Source: Nilaparvata lugens (lineage: Eukaryota; Arthropoda; Insecta; Hemiptera; Delphacidae). Taken from it: a DNA stretch of 64,000 nt. The stretch is taken from positions 21,665,916 through 21,729,915 of the forward strand of contig NC_052506.1 of NCBI RefSeq assembly GCF_014356525.2, given 5' to 3'. Shown here in pieces: positions 35,416 to 46,499 of the stretch. How positions within the stretch are numbered: position 1 is the stretch's first letter; each line of letters starts with the position of its first letter. The position numbers and the translations under genes are program-made. The notes under the pieces are model-generated. The model worked only from the letters and a program-made list of their open reading frames with translations, was not told the DNA's origin and did not search any database.

Positions 35416-35575
35416 ACTAATTATTCCATTAATCAAGAATACAATACGTTGATGCAGATCATGTAAAGATCGTGGATCAAACACAGGAATTTATAAATAA
35501 AATTCATATTTATTTAAAAAGCGAAAATATATTTATTTATAAAGCGAAAAATCGCTTTAGGTGGAACACACCTAA

Positions 35576-35676
35576 AAATGTAGGTCCATTCATCTCTCAT
35601 TACCCATGTAGGTCATACCAAATGTAGGTCCGCTCCATTACCCACGCACAATCCTAGAGCTCATGTGGGCATCGCC
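35576..35676 (+). repeat. Dispersed repeat, family with 40.5 and 50.3 kb
   Basis: GTCCATTCATCTCTCAT, CCACGCACAATCCTAGAGC and TCATGTGG match the segment at 50341-50425 in order. A shorter related piece is at 40500-40580. AAATGTAGGTCC is itself repeated inside this copy. Confidence 0.55.
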
Positions 35677-35679
35677 CTC

Positions 35680-38477
35680 AGGAAAATAAATCTATTTGCG
35701 AAAGTTGCGAAAGTAAAAGATGCAGCTCAGTTTCTTGTGTATAATACAAAAATATGATGTGAAATCTTGTTGATTCATATTTTATTCTATGTATACGGAC
35801 AGAACAGAACGCGAAAAGTGAGTTGTGTTGACGAACAACTTTGTTGAAATAGTTATCAAATGGACTCGTGTTTTTATGATATTTTCGGTGCCGGTGTGAC
35901 TGTGATGCACTCAAGATGTACAAGAGCACACACTTTCGCTTTCAAAAGAGTCGCCTCGATTCTGTAGCATTCCCTTGGGCTCCGAGGATAGAAGAGGTTT
36001 TGGCTACCACGAGGGAGCATAGAAGCAAGTAGGAAGTATAGGCTACAACAGGAAAGAGAGGTCGATACAGTCTTGGCTGCCATAAAAATAACAGCCGAAC
36101 GTAAATCTGGGATCGCCCTGAAAAGAGCAAGATATATACTCTTTCGCATTTCTAGTCTGAGTCTGACTCCTTCCCTCTAACGGTCAACATTTCAGGAATT
36201 CCCAAGTGAAAACCCCAGTTGCCATAGAAGGGCACCTTGTTACCCTCCCCCTCCTGACCCGCTCCTTCAATTCTTGAATTTCCGCTCGATAAAAGACGAC
36301 GTGTAGGAGAAAGCTCGGTTTTAAGGTCTTTATTTATTCTGTCGTTAACCGCCTTACCTTCCCCGAATATTCAGGTCCCATTTTTTGGAGAAAGGAATTC
36401 GGCCGCTCAACCATACCACAATGCATTCACCTCAACAAGCCCAAACTGGAATACTTTTATTGACATTGATCATTGCATTGCGTGAGAGGAAGGGATTTCT
36501 ATCAGTTCCAGATCCTCTGTTATATGAAGAGACAAGAAAGAAGATTAATAACTCCACTACTACTGCAGACGTCAGGAATGCAGATAAATAACTACGAATC
36601 TTGCTGGAGCCCACAACTAAATAATACTGAAATAGACTGTGAGAAACTGCGTGAACTCTGCGCATCCTCAAGGTTCAAACAGAATGAGTAAGTCGCGGTG
36701 AAGATCCATGTCACTTAACAGCTGTGTAATGATTAAAGCATTTGGAGTCATTGATATAGATATAGAAGGTCGGTAGCGAGCTGAAATTCATATTATCTAC
36801 CTGACTGTTCTGTTCGTACCCTTGCAATTGGAACATCATTTACTAGGGTGACGGTATTATAGTTCTGACTTAAATTGGAAAAGGATTTCCATTTCCAGTT
36901 GAGACCAGCCAGAGATTACAGGATACTTGATTAAAATGATTATCATGATAGAATGATGAACCAACTAAACGACTTGCCTTGATTTCAAAAAAATAATTTA
37001 TCCAGTTGTAACACTATGCATTCACAAGATTTCGAAAATGGGTTCATATTGGATTGTGATAATTGATCTTCTATTCGATAACAGAGTAGCTGGAAGGTAT
37101 TTGGTAGATCTAAAATACAATTAAGAGTTCAGACTAATTCATAGCAGTACTATGAACTTACAAACGTCACTTGACGTATACGTTCTGTCACTTGCAATGT
37201 GAAGTTAATGAGTGAGAGTTGGAGTTTAATGATGATACGAGAAGAATTAGTTCGATGACCTTTCTATCTTTCGTATTATTTTTTCAATTAAAACATTGAA
37301 AAACTCAGTAATACTGGGAACAATGGAAAAAATTAGTTTTGATCACATTGAAAATGTTTTGATTGGTTGGTGTTAGAGTTTTCAATAAGCTAGAAATGCT
37401 CTGGAACAAAGCTTCATGAAGCTTTACGCGTATCATGCTATCAACCCTGCTCGTGCAATAATTCCGCAACGAAGCCATTGATTTGCTTTGTAATAAAGGT
37501 TTGCCTTTGTCATATCAGTTCAATCGATACACTGAAGTTGACTCTCTTTTGTCCTCTAATTAAGTTAAGCAACGCTGACTTTCAAAAGCTGAAACAGAGT
37601 TGGTACTTGATTGACGTGCTGCGAGGGTTATTTTAAAGCTGGCAAACTTCATAACGCAAGACGTATTGTGAAACTTTATCGAATCTGCCTGGCAGCAGTT
37701 CGAGAGAAACACTCCCCCCAAATATTGGCTTCATTGACGTTAATATCAAAATATAATACTGGAACAAGAGTACTCTATCATCTCTGGCAATTCCAAATCG
37801 ATTAATTACATTACCCTTCTGTAAACATAACATATTTATTGGCAGTTTCACGATATTAGGCTGAGCTGAGACTCATTGATCGAACGATAATTTCTTCGAT
37901 TATGATTCATTGTGTATTTGAAAAATATAAATTGTAATCGATTATCACACATTAATGTGTTATCTAAAGTGTAGATGTTATTGAATAGCATGTGTTATGA
38001 GGATTATTACGAACGTTATAGGTCAATATAAATTATTCGTATATTATATAATCAATAATGAATATCAATATCATTAATAAAATCAACTATAAGTCTATAA
38101 GAGCCCATATTTACTTCTCAAACGTGTAACACAGCATTCCTGGAGAGAATATATATCTTCTTGTGCGATTTCTTACTCTTTCAAGATGTAATATCATGAG
38201 GATGATAGAATGAATGGAATTCTGTACCCTTCCCATAAAACACCTTCTACTTCTCAAAAACCACGTAAAACTCTTTTAATTGTTGAAAAATTGAAATGTA
38301 CCATATATTCAGGTATCAATTCCATCGTCCGGTGTTGAAGAAGCCCTGGATATTTAGAATTTTTATGAAAATGAATTGCTGGCGAAATATTTTAATAATG
38401 TAGGAGTATGTAAATATTTTAATATCAAACTAGAAATTTCGCTCTTTACTTTGATACCTTAGCCTATCTATAATATT
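35680..38477. other. No recognisable gene
   Basis: On the minus strand near 36361 an AAG|GTAAGG donor follows a 24-codon open stretch starting at an ATG (MHCGMVERPNSFLQKMG...), which might be a first coding exon; support is thin. The rest is AT-rich with short frames overlapping on both strands. Confidence 0.35.
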
Positions 38478-38766
38478 ATAGCTCAGCATTATTTTACAAT
38501 TGTATGACCAATGCTGTATTGTCTAGGGACAATTAATGATTTTAATTATAAAATTATATATTTCCTTTCATTTGAATTTGTATTTATTGTATGGCAAATA
38601 AATGATTTGATAAATAAATAAATTCAAGAAGGGGCTGGATCGGCAACCAGTTATACACCAAAGTACTTTGGTGTGTAACCCTGGTTGCCGATCCTGCCCC
38701 TTCTTGCATTGTCTCAAGGCAGTACAGCATTGGTCATACAATATTGTAAAATAATGCTGAACTATA
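38478..38766. mobile_element. Foldback element interrupted by a short insert
   Basis: The inner part, 38629-38708, is an almost perfect hairpin: AAGAAGGGGCTGGATCGGCA and its partner TGCCGATCCTGCCCCTTCTT, with arms of about 39 nt meeting near 38668. Outer arms CAGCATTATTTTACAATTGT (38484) and ACAATATTGTAAAATAATGC (38738) also pair. The left arm is split by about 96 bases (38532-38627) that look like a retroposon 3' end (AAATAAATGATTTGATAAAT). It was probably one long foldback of about 100-nt arms before the insertion. Confidence 0.75.
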
Positions 38767-40160
38767 TAGATACCTTGGCAACAAAATTCTTCAAATACCT
38801 TTCTACAGTATTCAAAAAGACATTCACAGAATAGCATAGCAGGTGGTATTTCATTCCAACCTACCAAATATGGCTCGTACAGCAGGTAAATCGGATTCGG
38901 CATCCGAAAACGGGGAATTTGGAATCGAAAGCCACATGACCAAACGTTAATCCGGAATTCGTCCCCTTCGATGTTGTCCAGCTGCTGTCCGCTCAGGAAT
39001 TTCCGGTTGGGAAGCGATTGATTTCAGGCAATTTTCCCAAGCAGAAACCTACGAATGCGCAGGTGGGACTAGCTAAAAAATTCTCTAGTCAAATATTTTA
39101 TTAGTCAATTCGTTTATCCATCTTCAACAATCAGATTTTCCCATTGCTAAACTCGAAAAATGTTAAGAATTCTCGTTGGTCCAAATATTTTACATCTTCC
39201 AAGATGAAGAGATTAGAATGAATCTGAAGGGTAAATCGCTCTCTTAACTATTGATTTCGAATTATGAAAGATTAAGAATAGGTAAAGATTAGAAAGTTAA
39301 ACGAATTCGCATTAACTTTTAAAAAATATACAGAATTTGAATGAATGTCCATTGATGTTTTGTTAATTTCTGTTGCTGAGCAGGAGAGAAGAACTGATAT
39401 TTCTAATTTTTGACTGAAAGATGCATTTGCAAGACACTATGGTGAATTCTGTTCACCCAGGACAAGTGAATGATTCATACAAAGCTTCTTCACAAGCCAA
39501 TGTGATGGAATGGTGAGAAACGAATTATTTCCTGTTATGTGGGTAGAACATCTAAAACAGACAACTCAGCGATCATGAATATGGGAAGCATGCCTTTGCT
39601 ACCATTAATCTTACCTTCCGTTAAAGGATAACAAAATTTCGTTGTAATAAACACATCAAACTCACTCTATCAACCAAATTCAAACAGAAAGATCAGAGTC
39701 CTTTGAGCTGTCCATTAAAAATTGATGGTCACAAGCTTCAGTAAGATAGTGTAGTAATGCAAGGCATGGCAAGACGAGGTAAGGCGAGGTAGGGCAGGGC
39801 AAGGGTTGAGTGCTGGTGCGAAGTGAGTGAGCCCTAGCAAGGTCTTTGCAGCTACTCAAGTATTCATGTCAGCAAACTGCTGAAGTAGAGCCAGTTTCAT
39901 GGCAACTGGAAACTGCTTCAAAATCATGGTATTAATGATGTTGGAAAGTGAGGTTGCAATCCATCAAGTTTCCATGAACCAAAAACAAATACTCAACCCT
40001 TGTACTCTTCTGTACTCCAATTATTATTTTATTATTATTATTATTATATTATCATTATTCTAGTAGGAGATGTATAACATTTTTATACGGTACATTAGTT
40101 GCAGAAGTTATTTACAGAACTTTTTATTCCATTGGAAAATGATCAACGAACATGTCGGAA
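38767..40160. other. No gene; short G-rich imperfect repeat inside
   Basis: Around 39758-39808 variants of GGCAAG, AGGCGAGGT and GGGCAGGGCA follow one another, a small imperfect repeat. AGGGTTGAGT at 39802 and ACTCAACCCT at 39990 are inverted and may mark a short decayed transposon. Nothing coding is visible. Confidence 0.4.
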
Positions 40161-40164
40161 TGGA

Positions 40165-40316
40165 TGTTTTCACACTTACCGATTCCACGACAGGACAGGA
40201 AGCTCTCCGATTGACTGATTTCAATTCCAATATTCAAACCTAATCAGCTAATTGGAAAGCTTCCTGTCCTGTCGTGTCGTGCCGTGCCGTCGAAGAACCG
40301 ATAAGCGTGAAGACGG
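40165..40316. mobile_element. MITE with about 40-bp inverted ends
   Basis: Left: TTTTCACACTTACCGATTCC then ACGACAGGACAGGAAGCT. Right, as complement: TCTTCACGCTTATCGGTTC, an extra GACGGCACGGCACGACACG stretch, then ACAGGACAGGAAGCT. The right arm is longer because of GTCGT/GCCGT short tandem units. The loop is about 60 bases, non-coding. Confidence 0.7.
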
Positions 40317-41689
40317 TCATTGGTGGTGATCATAATACAGATTAATAAATATTTTTCAAAGGAAATCAAGAAGGTTCCCACGTGTAATTACTTGGAGCTT
40401 CGAGTGTTGTTCGATTCTTCAGTGTTGTCTTGGAGATTGTAGAGGTGTTAACTCTAGACCGTTCAGCTTCGCATAGCAAACAACTAAGAGCTTGGAAATC
40501 ACTTCCCGGTTATTTGGAATCCACCTGAAGCTGCGGATTCAGTCATCTCTTCCATTACGGCATCACCCACGTAAAAGCATGCATGCATTACTCATATACT
40601 CAGTATCTTAGGTTCTCAATGCTTAGTATTCAGTTCTCAGTAACAATTTTGAAAAAATGTACAAAACTTAGAGTCTTAAAATAGTTGAGAACAATAAAGC
40701 AATTAAGAGAATATGACTGGAAGACTTAAAATAATGTGAGGAGTCTTGATTCTTCATGTTGTAGAGAACAATATTATAGAAGTATAGAACTGATAACTGA
40801 AATATTTCTATATGCTCCAATAGGTAAAGATTCATACATATTCCAAATGCATTTGGGTAGAGAAAACTCTCTTGTTACTATTTCATGGTAATAACACAGT
40901 TCCCATTCAGAATCCTAATTAGCAATGAAAGGCATTATGCTGAGACTGACATCGACACAGGAATCTGCGAGCGCTATCTCTATCTTTATCCTGCCGCTAT
41001 CTTTATCTCGCCGCCTAGCAGGATAGACAGTCCACGTTGTTTGGGCTCTCGCTTCGAATTCAAGTGCTCTCCATCACCACGACGCCGGCTCCCAAAAAGC
41101 GCTCTTCAAAAGCACTTGAAAACTTTTTCTATTACACTTCCAGCCGCTCCGAATTGATAAGGTTAGCCGTATGGTTTTCAACTCAAACGATGAGACCGGG
41201 ATAAAGCCGCTCATTCCAAGAGACATTTTTCAATGAACTGCTGGAGTCGCCCAGTTGGCGAGATAAGCGATTTCATTGAAATTCAATTAGAGATCATTGA
41301 TTTGACAGGGCTGGCTGGGTTGTTTGTTCTAGGAGAAGTGTAATTCGAAAAGATCCTTTCTCAATCTCACCCCATTAGAGATGAATAATTGCCATCCACC
41401 ATTGATTACTGATCACAAGTTCCATTGCAACACAAAGCAAATTTTCTCTTATTCTCTCCAATATTCATCTTAAGAAACAAAACTTAATTCTATTAGGTCT
41501 CCCTCAGTCTGCCTTCTCCCCTATCCTTTCTTACTCCCCTTTTCCTTCTTACTTTCTCTTCTTGGTTTTCAGTTTCTTTTCAAGTTTAGTAAGTTTCTTT
41601 TCAAATTTGGTGATTTTTCTCTCAGTTTTGTTTCCTTTCACTGAATTAATTTATTTCATCTTTTTTTCCTGAAATTTTAAAATATCTAG
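40317..41689. other. No recognisable gene
   Basis: A segment at 40500-40580 is related to the 35.6- and 50.3-kb repeat (CCACCTGAAGCTG, CAGTCATCTCTTCCATTAC). A 90-codon plus-strand frame at 40885-41157 shows no motif. Confidence 0.4.
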
Positions 41690-41885
41690 ATTTTTTCAAA
41701 CACTCGGCCTCTGCGCACATGTCTTTTAACCTTGCGGGGACCTTTTTACTGTTTACTACCATTTTTATTGTATTATTTAGTTTAATACTGTGTATTATTA
41801 TTATTATTATTATGTGATTCTAATTTCTAAGTTTTTATCTTTTGTTATTATTATTAAGGATAAATAAAAGATTTTTGATTTGATT
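41690..41885 (+). mobile_element. 3' end of a non-LTR retrotransposon
   Basis: An AT-rich 3' UTR-like stretch runs into GGATAAATAAAAGATTTTTG followed by ATTTGATTTGA. A polyadenylation signal next to a GATTT tandem tail is the usual end of these elements. There is no coding sequence, so this is a strongly truncated copy. Confidence 0.5.
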
Positions 41886-42379
41886 TGAACACCAAAAAAT
41901 CAATTCAAACCATTTATTCGGGAGTTTTTGAGTATGTTAAAGTTTCACCTGCGCCCTGTTGCACGATAAAATACGCAGCTTTCATATTCTAATAATTAGG
42001 TGACCAATGGTATTATTAGTTTGTATCCTATCATCCAACGGGGCCCAGAGTGCAATATTCACCTGGAATAGCAACAAATATAATTTGACAGTGGAAATAT
42101 TACATGAAGATCTACCAAATGGTTCACGGTGTTACAGCATCAGAGAATTATTAAATCGGATTGGCAATTTTATTTTTTTGTAACAAACTATGCACTCGTA
42201 TTTGATTAATTGTCAGAACTGGCTCCTTTCACTTGGGTTGATTTGTACACTATACTGTACATTTGCTTTCTGAGCTGATAGTGGTTATGGTGGAGTGGAT
42301 TCCCGACTTGTACACTGAAGTATACATTGTCAGTTATCGTATAAAAACTACTATACAGGTAGCAGTGGCAAAGTATACA
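41886..42379. other. No recognisable feature
   Basis: AT-rich sequence with short words TGTACACT/GTATACAT repeated near 42250-42330; no gene. Confidence 0.35.
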
Positions 42380-42381
42380 TA

Positions 42382-42623
42382 CAGTATGGAAACTTGGCTA
42401 GTACCCTGGCGCAAAAATCCGCCATCTTGTTAGAACGCGCCGCATCGTTATAGTATTGATGTTCGGATCACTTTAAAAATCCGGATCAATTGATCTCGTT
42501 CACTGCCACGAACCAATCAGAAGACCAGGATTGGAACTTCCTAAGGTAACGTGACGTGTCTAGTATTTGCGCCATGTAAAAAGCATTGGTCAGATAGGCG
42601 TTTTATTGACAGTTTCCATTCTG
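42382..42623. mobile_element. Tc1/mariner-type MITE
   Basis: The ends CAGTATGGAAACT (left) and AGTTTCCATTCTG (right) are inverted repeats with one mismatch. Both are bounded by TA (42380-42381 and 42624-42625), the target duplication of Tc1/mariner elements, and the CAGT start is typical of them. At 242 bp without a frame it is non-autonomous. Confidence 0.7.
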
Positions 42624-42625
42624 TA

Positions 42626-43961
42626 CCTAGTCTGTGGCAGTGGGCCACAGCTGTGCAAAGTTAGTAGACAGAAGGTTGGTCACTCATCTATAGTATTTTC
42701 GTTGAAATGCAATTGGAGTGGGGGAACTGCAGCCGTGACGTAGGCTGTAGTACAGAGTAGGCAGAATATCGCATTCTTGAAAATCATATGGTGTCGTATA
42801 GTCAAATTATATAACACAAACATTTTCTGACATGCAAGCTTTCTGTTTCTGCTTTACAATAATTATTAAAACATTTGAATAATACAATCATTTTGCCATA
42901 TAAAAGCAAAAACCCCACCTCCTAACCTTCCCTTTCAAACCCTTAAGGTTTCTTCATCTTCTAGGTCGTGTTTATATTTTGTAGTTTGGCTATACATCAG
43001 CTTGTGAATTTCGGGGATGAGATATTTTGATTCTCGTAGAACATGTGCTCGATACCAGCATGTGTTCAGTGCATTTACAATGAATGAAATTCATCGGATT
43101 TATCGGGATCGGTTTATCGGTTTATTGCGATGCATTGGTTTATCAAGATTTTTTAAGGGTTAATCTGAAATTATAATAGTATAACATTGTCTACTAACGC
43201 TTTTCCAGCTTATTAACTTTTTCGTGTCACGTTTTTAGATTCATGAAAAACTTTCAACTTCATTTTATTCATAAAAGTTGAATGAACTTGAAATATTTAA
43301 CAAAATCATTAGAATCGGTGATTCATTCGCTATAAGTATGGAGAATTTTAAAGTTCTAGGTCAATCTTGAGGAGATTATACGACGATATATTTGAAGATA
43401 CAGTGAATAAACTGTATGCTCAGTGTGGTTACTCTAGAACATTTTTACTACACGTGACGTCACGCTGGCGTTCCCCCCACCACTTTGAATCATACACCTG
43501 TGAGTGATCAACCTTTTGTCTACTAACGTTGACAGCTGTGGAGTTCTAGATAAGTTGTGTTTTGAGAGAGAGGTTAGGTCTGAATGGAGTGAAATTCATA
43601 GGTACCTACACTATACACGCCTATTGATAGGCCTACTGCACACTGGGTCTGGAGAGGATAAGATCATACATAATGATCGTTCAGGCCTCAATCATTATTA
43701 GAATCATGATTTTCACCAATATTTTGTGCATTAAATTATTTGTTTCACTGGACTAGTGGAGTACAATACTGATAATTGAGTTCTCCTACTATATACTTGA
43801 TAAGTATCACTCCACATCCACTCTTCCATAGAACATGTTCAGTAGAATTTTGGACGTGATAAATTTTCGATATTCGAGGAAATTTGAATTAAGTTAGTGA
43901 AAACTGACAAAATGGTTCAATTCACCAACTTAATTAAGGAGATAATTCCGAAAATCTGCTC
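42626..43961. other. No recognisable gene
   Basis: Apart from the CRE-like palindrome at 43453 nothing stands out. TCGGTTTATC/TGGTTTATC words recur at 43100-43145. Confidence 0.35.
43453..43464. promoter_or_regulatory. CRE-like palindrome CGTGACGTCACG
   Basis: A perfect 12-bp palindrome containing TGACGTCA, the full cAMP-response element bound by CREB/ATF factors. No adjacent gene start is certain, so a role is unproven. Confidence 0.3.
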
Positions 43962-44564
43962 ATGATAAAACAAGAGGTGTTGAATGCATATAATTTAAAA
44001 ACGAAGTTACACAGAGAACTTATCTCTAGCCAAATTTTCGCAGTAAGAGTGTGGGAAGGGTCGAGTGGCACTGACTCCAGATTATCTTTCCTTGAGAGGA
44101 TGAGAAAGGGAGACTGTTGTGTAATTCCAGCTGGTGAGAAGGAGAGAGTTATTAAAATTTCAAAAGAACTGAATTCTCGCGTTGAGGGAGAAGCTCTAGA
44201 TAAGTGCGTGTGTCTTTGCGAATTCATGCCCGTATTTCCTGTATTAGTGAGTGTTTTGCATAAAGAAGTAACTGAGTTCACCTATTTGCACAGTGCTGCA
44301 TCACACTGCAGCCAGACTCCGAGACATAGAAGGACAGCGTATTTCGAGAAAGACAGCAGATCAAATGAAAAGTTTCCAGTGAGTTTTTTGCTGTTTAAAG
44401 AGAGTTCTGAGATGCAGTGCAGGCACCTTAAACCCATTTATTGTAATTATGTGTATCAAATTTATACATATATTATATTGTATTTAATTTTAAACCACGA
44501 GTTTAATGTTAAATTCCGTCCAGAGAAAAAGTGGACTGTATTTGAAAAGGTTAATGTGTTATAA
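43962..44564 (+). CDS. Longest unassigned host-type open frame, 200 codons
   Basis: It begins at an ATG and runs 200 codons to a TAA, the longest frame outside the mobile elements in this AT-rich region. The first 110 residues are well mixed (IFAVRVWEGSSGTDSR, GDCCVIPAGEKERVIKISK, DKCVCLCEFMPVFPVLVSVL); the last 50 are AT-driven and rich in Tyr, Ile and Asn. I recognise no domain, signal peptide or transmembrane pattern beyond one short hydrophobic run near residue 95 and another near 170. No introns are evident. The opposite strand is also open for 115 codons, which weakens the case. It could be a chance frame, a real single-exon gene, or a decayed retroposed piece. Confidence 0.25.
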   Translation: MIKQEVLNAYNLKTKLHRELISSQIFAVRVWEGSSGTDSRLSFLERMRKGDCCVIPAGEKERVIKISKELNSRVEGEALDKCVCLCEFMPVFPVLVSVLHKEVTEFTYLHSAASHCSQTPRHRRTAYFEKDSRSNEKFPVSFLLFKESSEMQCRHLKPIYCNYVYQIYTYIILYLILNHEFNVKFRPEKKWTVFEKVNVL

Positions 44565-45903
44565 AATATTTCCTCAATTGGAAGTATATGACGAAAATTA
44601 ACATAAACCGCAATGACTGCAAATCATTGTACATGCATAGTATGCTAGCATAGGCATATCCATATAAAACGGTAACATGCAATCTGAAAAACTCTGGTAT
44701 AATCTAGGGTTAAGAAATAATGTGGGCGAAACCATATAACTTCAAACAAATATATTGAAAAATGTTGAAGAAATAATCAAACAAATTGATATGTTTTACA
44801 ATGTTATGTGTATTACAATATGTGTAAACAGAGCTAGTTTAGTCACAAACCGACATTGAACTTACAAAATTGAAGTTATAAAACACTTTTCACAAAACGT
44901 ATATGATCGATAGAGTTTCATTGAATCTCTGTAATAGTCTCGTTTTCCAGAATTAATACGATGGTAGGAATTGGAATCCAGATATAGGATGATCATAAAC
45001 AGAGAAAAAATATAGTAAAAAATATAAGTTGTGCAATTGTATGGTTCAATTGTGAAACTTATGATTATGGTTATGTTGAAAAGTCGAACGCAACGATCAT
45101 AAGGAAAACAAACAAACAAACAAGCAAACAAGCCTCTAAGAAATATCGCTTATTCCCTCAAACCAGAATCACGGCCTGCAATTACGGTTAGTTCTTAAAA
45201 CAGCAATTATTGTTAGTTCTTGATATTTTCTCCTAGCTCAGTAACTGATCACTGAGGCTGTATTCATAATAATCTTTTGTACTTCACAAATTCCACATTA
45301 TACTGAGAAAAGAAGTTTTATTGAATTATATGAAACGAATTAAATTGTCGCTAGTTCCTACTCACCACAATGGAAGAGAGAGCTGGATGGTAAGAAGAGA
45401 GATTGTGGTGATATAGTTTCTTCACGACTTGACACTCCTAAGAAGGTCTCTTACCTGCAAAGCAAGCCAATATTCAATTATTATAAACTCAGCTTATAAT
45501 GGAATCAAATATGAAGATAAATGTGTCTTGAAATATAACTAGTTTTATTAATACTGATGTCAGACAGACTACCAATAACTGCTTCAATTCTATTAAGGGA
45601 AAACTGTGACCATGGTGATGTTGGGCACTGTACTAAGAAATTTCTTTATTTTCCACATCAATGCACGTTATTCGAACTACGAAGCAAAATTTGTAGATAC
45701 AAACTACTTTTCTACAACAATCGAGTACAGTAGTCTGCAGTGATTACTCTAGTTGGCTTACAATTAAAAAAAAAAACCTTGGACTGCTTCCTTACATTGG
45801 AACTAGACTATACATTTTCATAGTTCAATCAATAATTTTGCCTTCTTCAATCCTTATACTCCATCCTCAATTCTAGCATTACAGAAAACTCCTGTCAAAC
45901 CAG
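44565..45903. other. No recognisable gene
   Basis: An (AAAC)n-like run lies at 45105-45131. Around 45364-45453 both strands show splice-like signals (GCTTTGCAG and GTGAGTAG on the minus strand), but the sequence between them has early stops in most frames. Confidence 0.35.
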
Positions 45904-45929
45904 TGATCTCATACATATGTATGAGATCA
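45904..45929. repeat. 26-bp perfect palindrome
   Basis: TGATCTCATACAT followed directly by its exact complement, with no spacer. It could be a binding site for a dimeric factor or an unstable cruciform; there is no context to decide. Confidence 0.8.
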
Positions 45930-46205
45930 AACCATCTTATACATCTGACCATCTTATCAGTACTGTGTATCAGTAATTCGTTGGAGAATCAGCTTCTTGT
46001 TCAATATTATAAAAATGGAAAACCCTGGAATATGAAAGAAAACTAATAATATTATTCTGGTTTTTTATGGAATCATCGAATTTGTCATCAATGTAAAAGT
46101 ACCACTGAACACGAATCAGTACAACAAGGTTCGCAATACCATTTGCAACAGCAGTGATGTAATTTTTTGTATTGCTTACTGCTTGAGAAGAGGTCAATCG
46201 ACCTG

Positions 46206-46302
46206 TGCCTCATGCCTTATGGCTCAAGTCTCATGGTTTGTGCCTCATTCCTTATGCCTCATGCCTCATGCCTCATTCCTCATGCCTCATGACTTGTGCC
46301 TT
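46206..46302. repeat. TGCCTCA heptamer tandem repeat
   Basis: About a dozen exact or near-exact units of TGCCTCA with variants TTCCTCA and TGCCTTA. A local minisatellite, slightly degraded at both ends. Confidence 0.85.
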
Positions 46303-46315
46303 GATCTGGGCCGCG

Positions 46316-46495
46316 TGTCGACATAGTTACTAGCCATAAAAGTCAGTCGACGTTCTATCTCGGAATTAAACCGGCATACCGATTCACGAAGCACATAAAC
46401 TGTGTTATCGACATAGCAAAACTCGGGCGCTTTTTTCAAAGTAAGGCGAAGGTTTCCTACTTTTTACTAGGACTCCAGTGGCTTAACTGTCGACA
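46316..46495. mobile_element. Possible MITE bounded by TGTCGACA
   Basis: TGTCGACATAGTTACTAGCC at the left pairs with the complement of the right end (GGCTTAACTGTCGACA) with a few gaps. Each end has the palindrome TGTCGACA. The 180-bp interior has no frame. No clear target duplication. Confidence 0.4.
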
Positions 46496-46499
46496 TCCG

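Noticed and set aside
36361..36434. Minus-strand ATG frame ending at AAG|GTAAGG as a first coding exon
   Set aside because: Only 24 codons, no recognisable N-terminal motif (no MGC or Cys pair as in igloo or GAP-43) and no promoter signal.
45364..45453. Minus-strand segment between TTTGCAG and GTGAGTAG as an exon
   Set aside because: Early stops occur in most frames; an untranslated exon cannot be shown from sequence.
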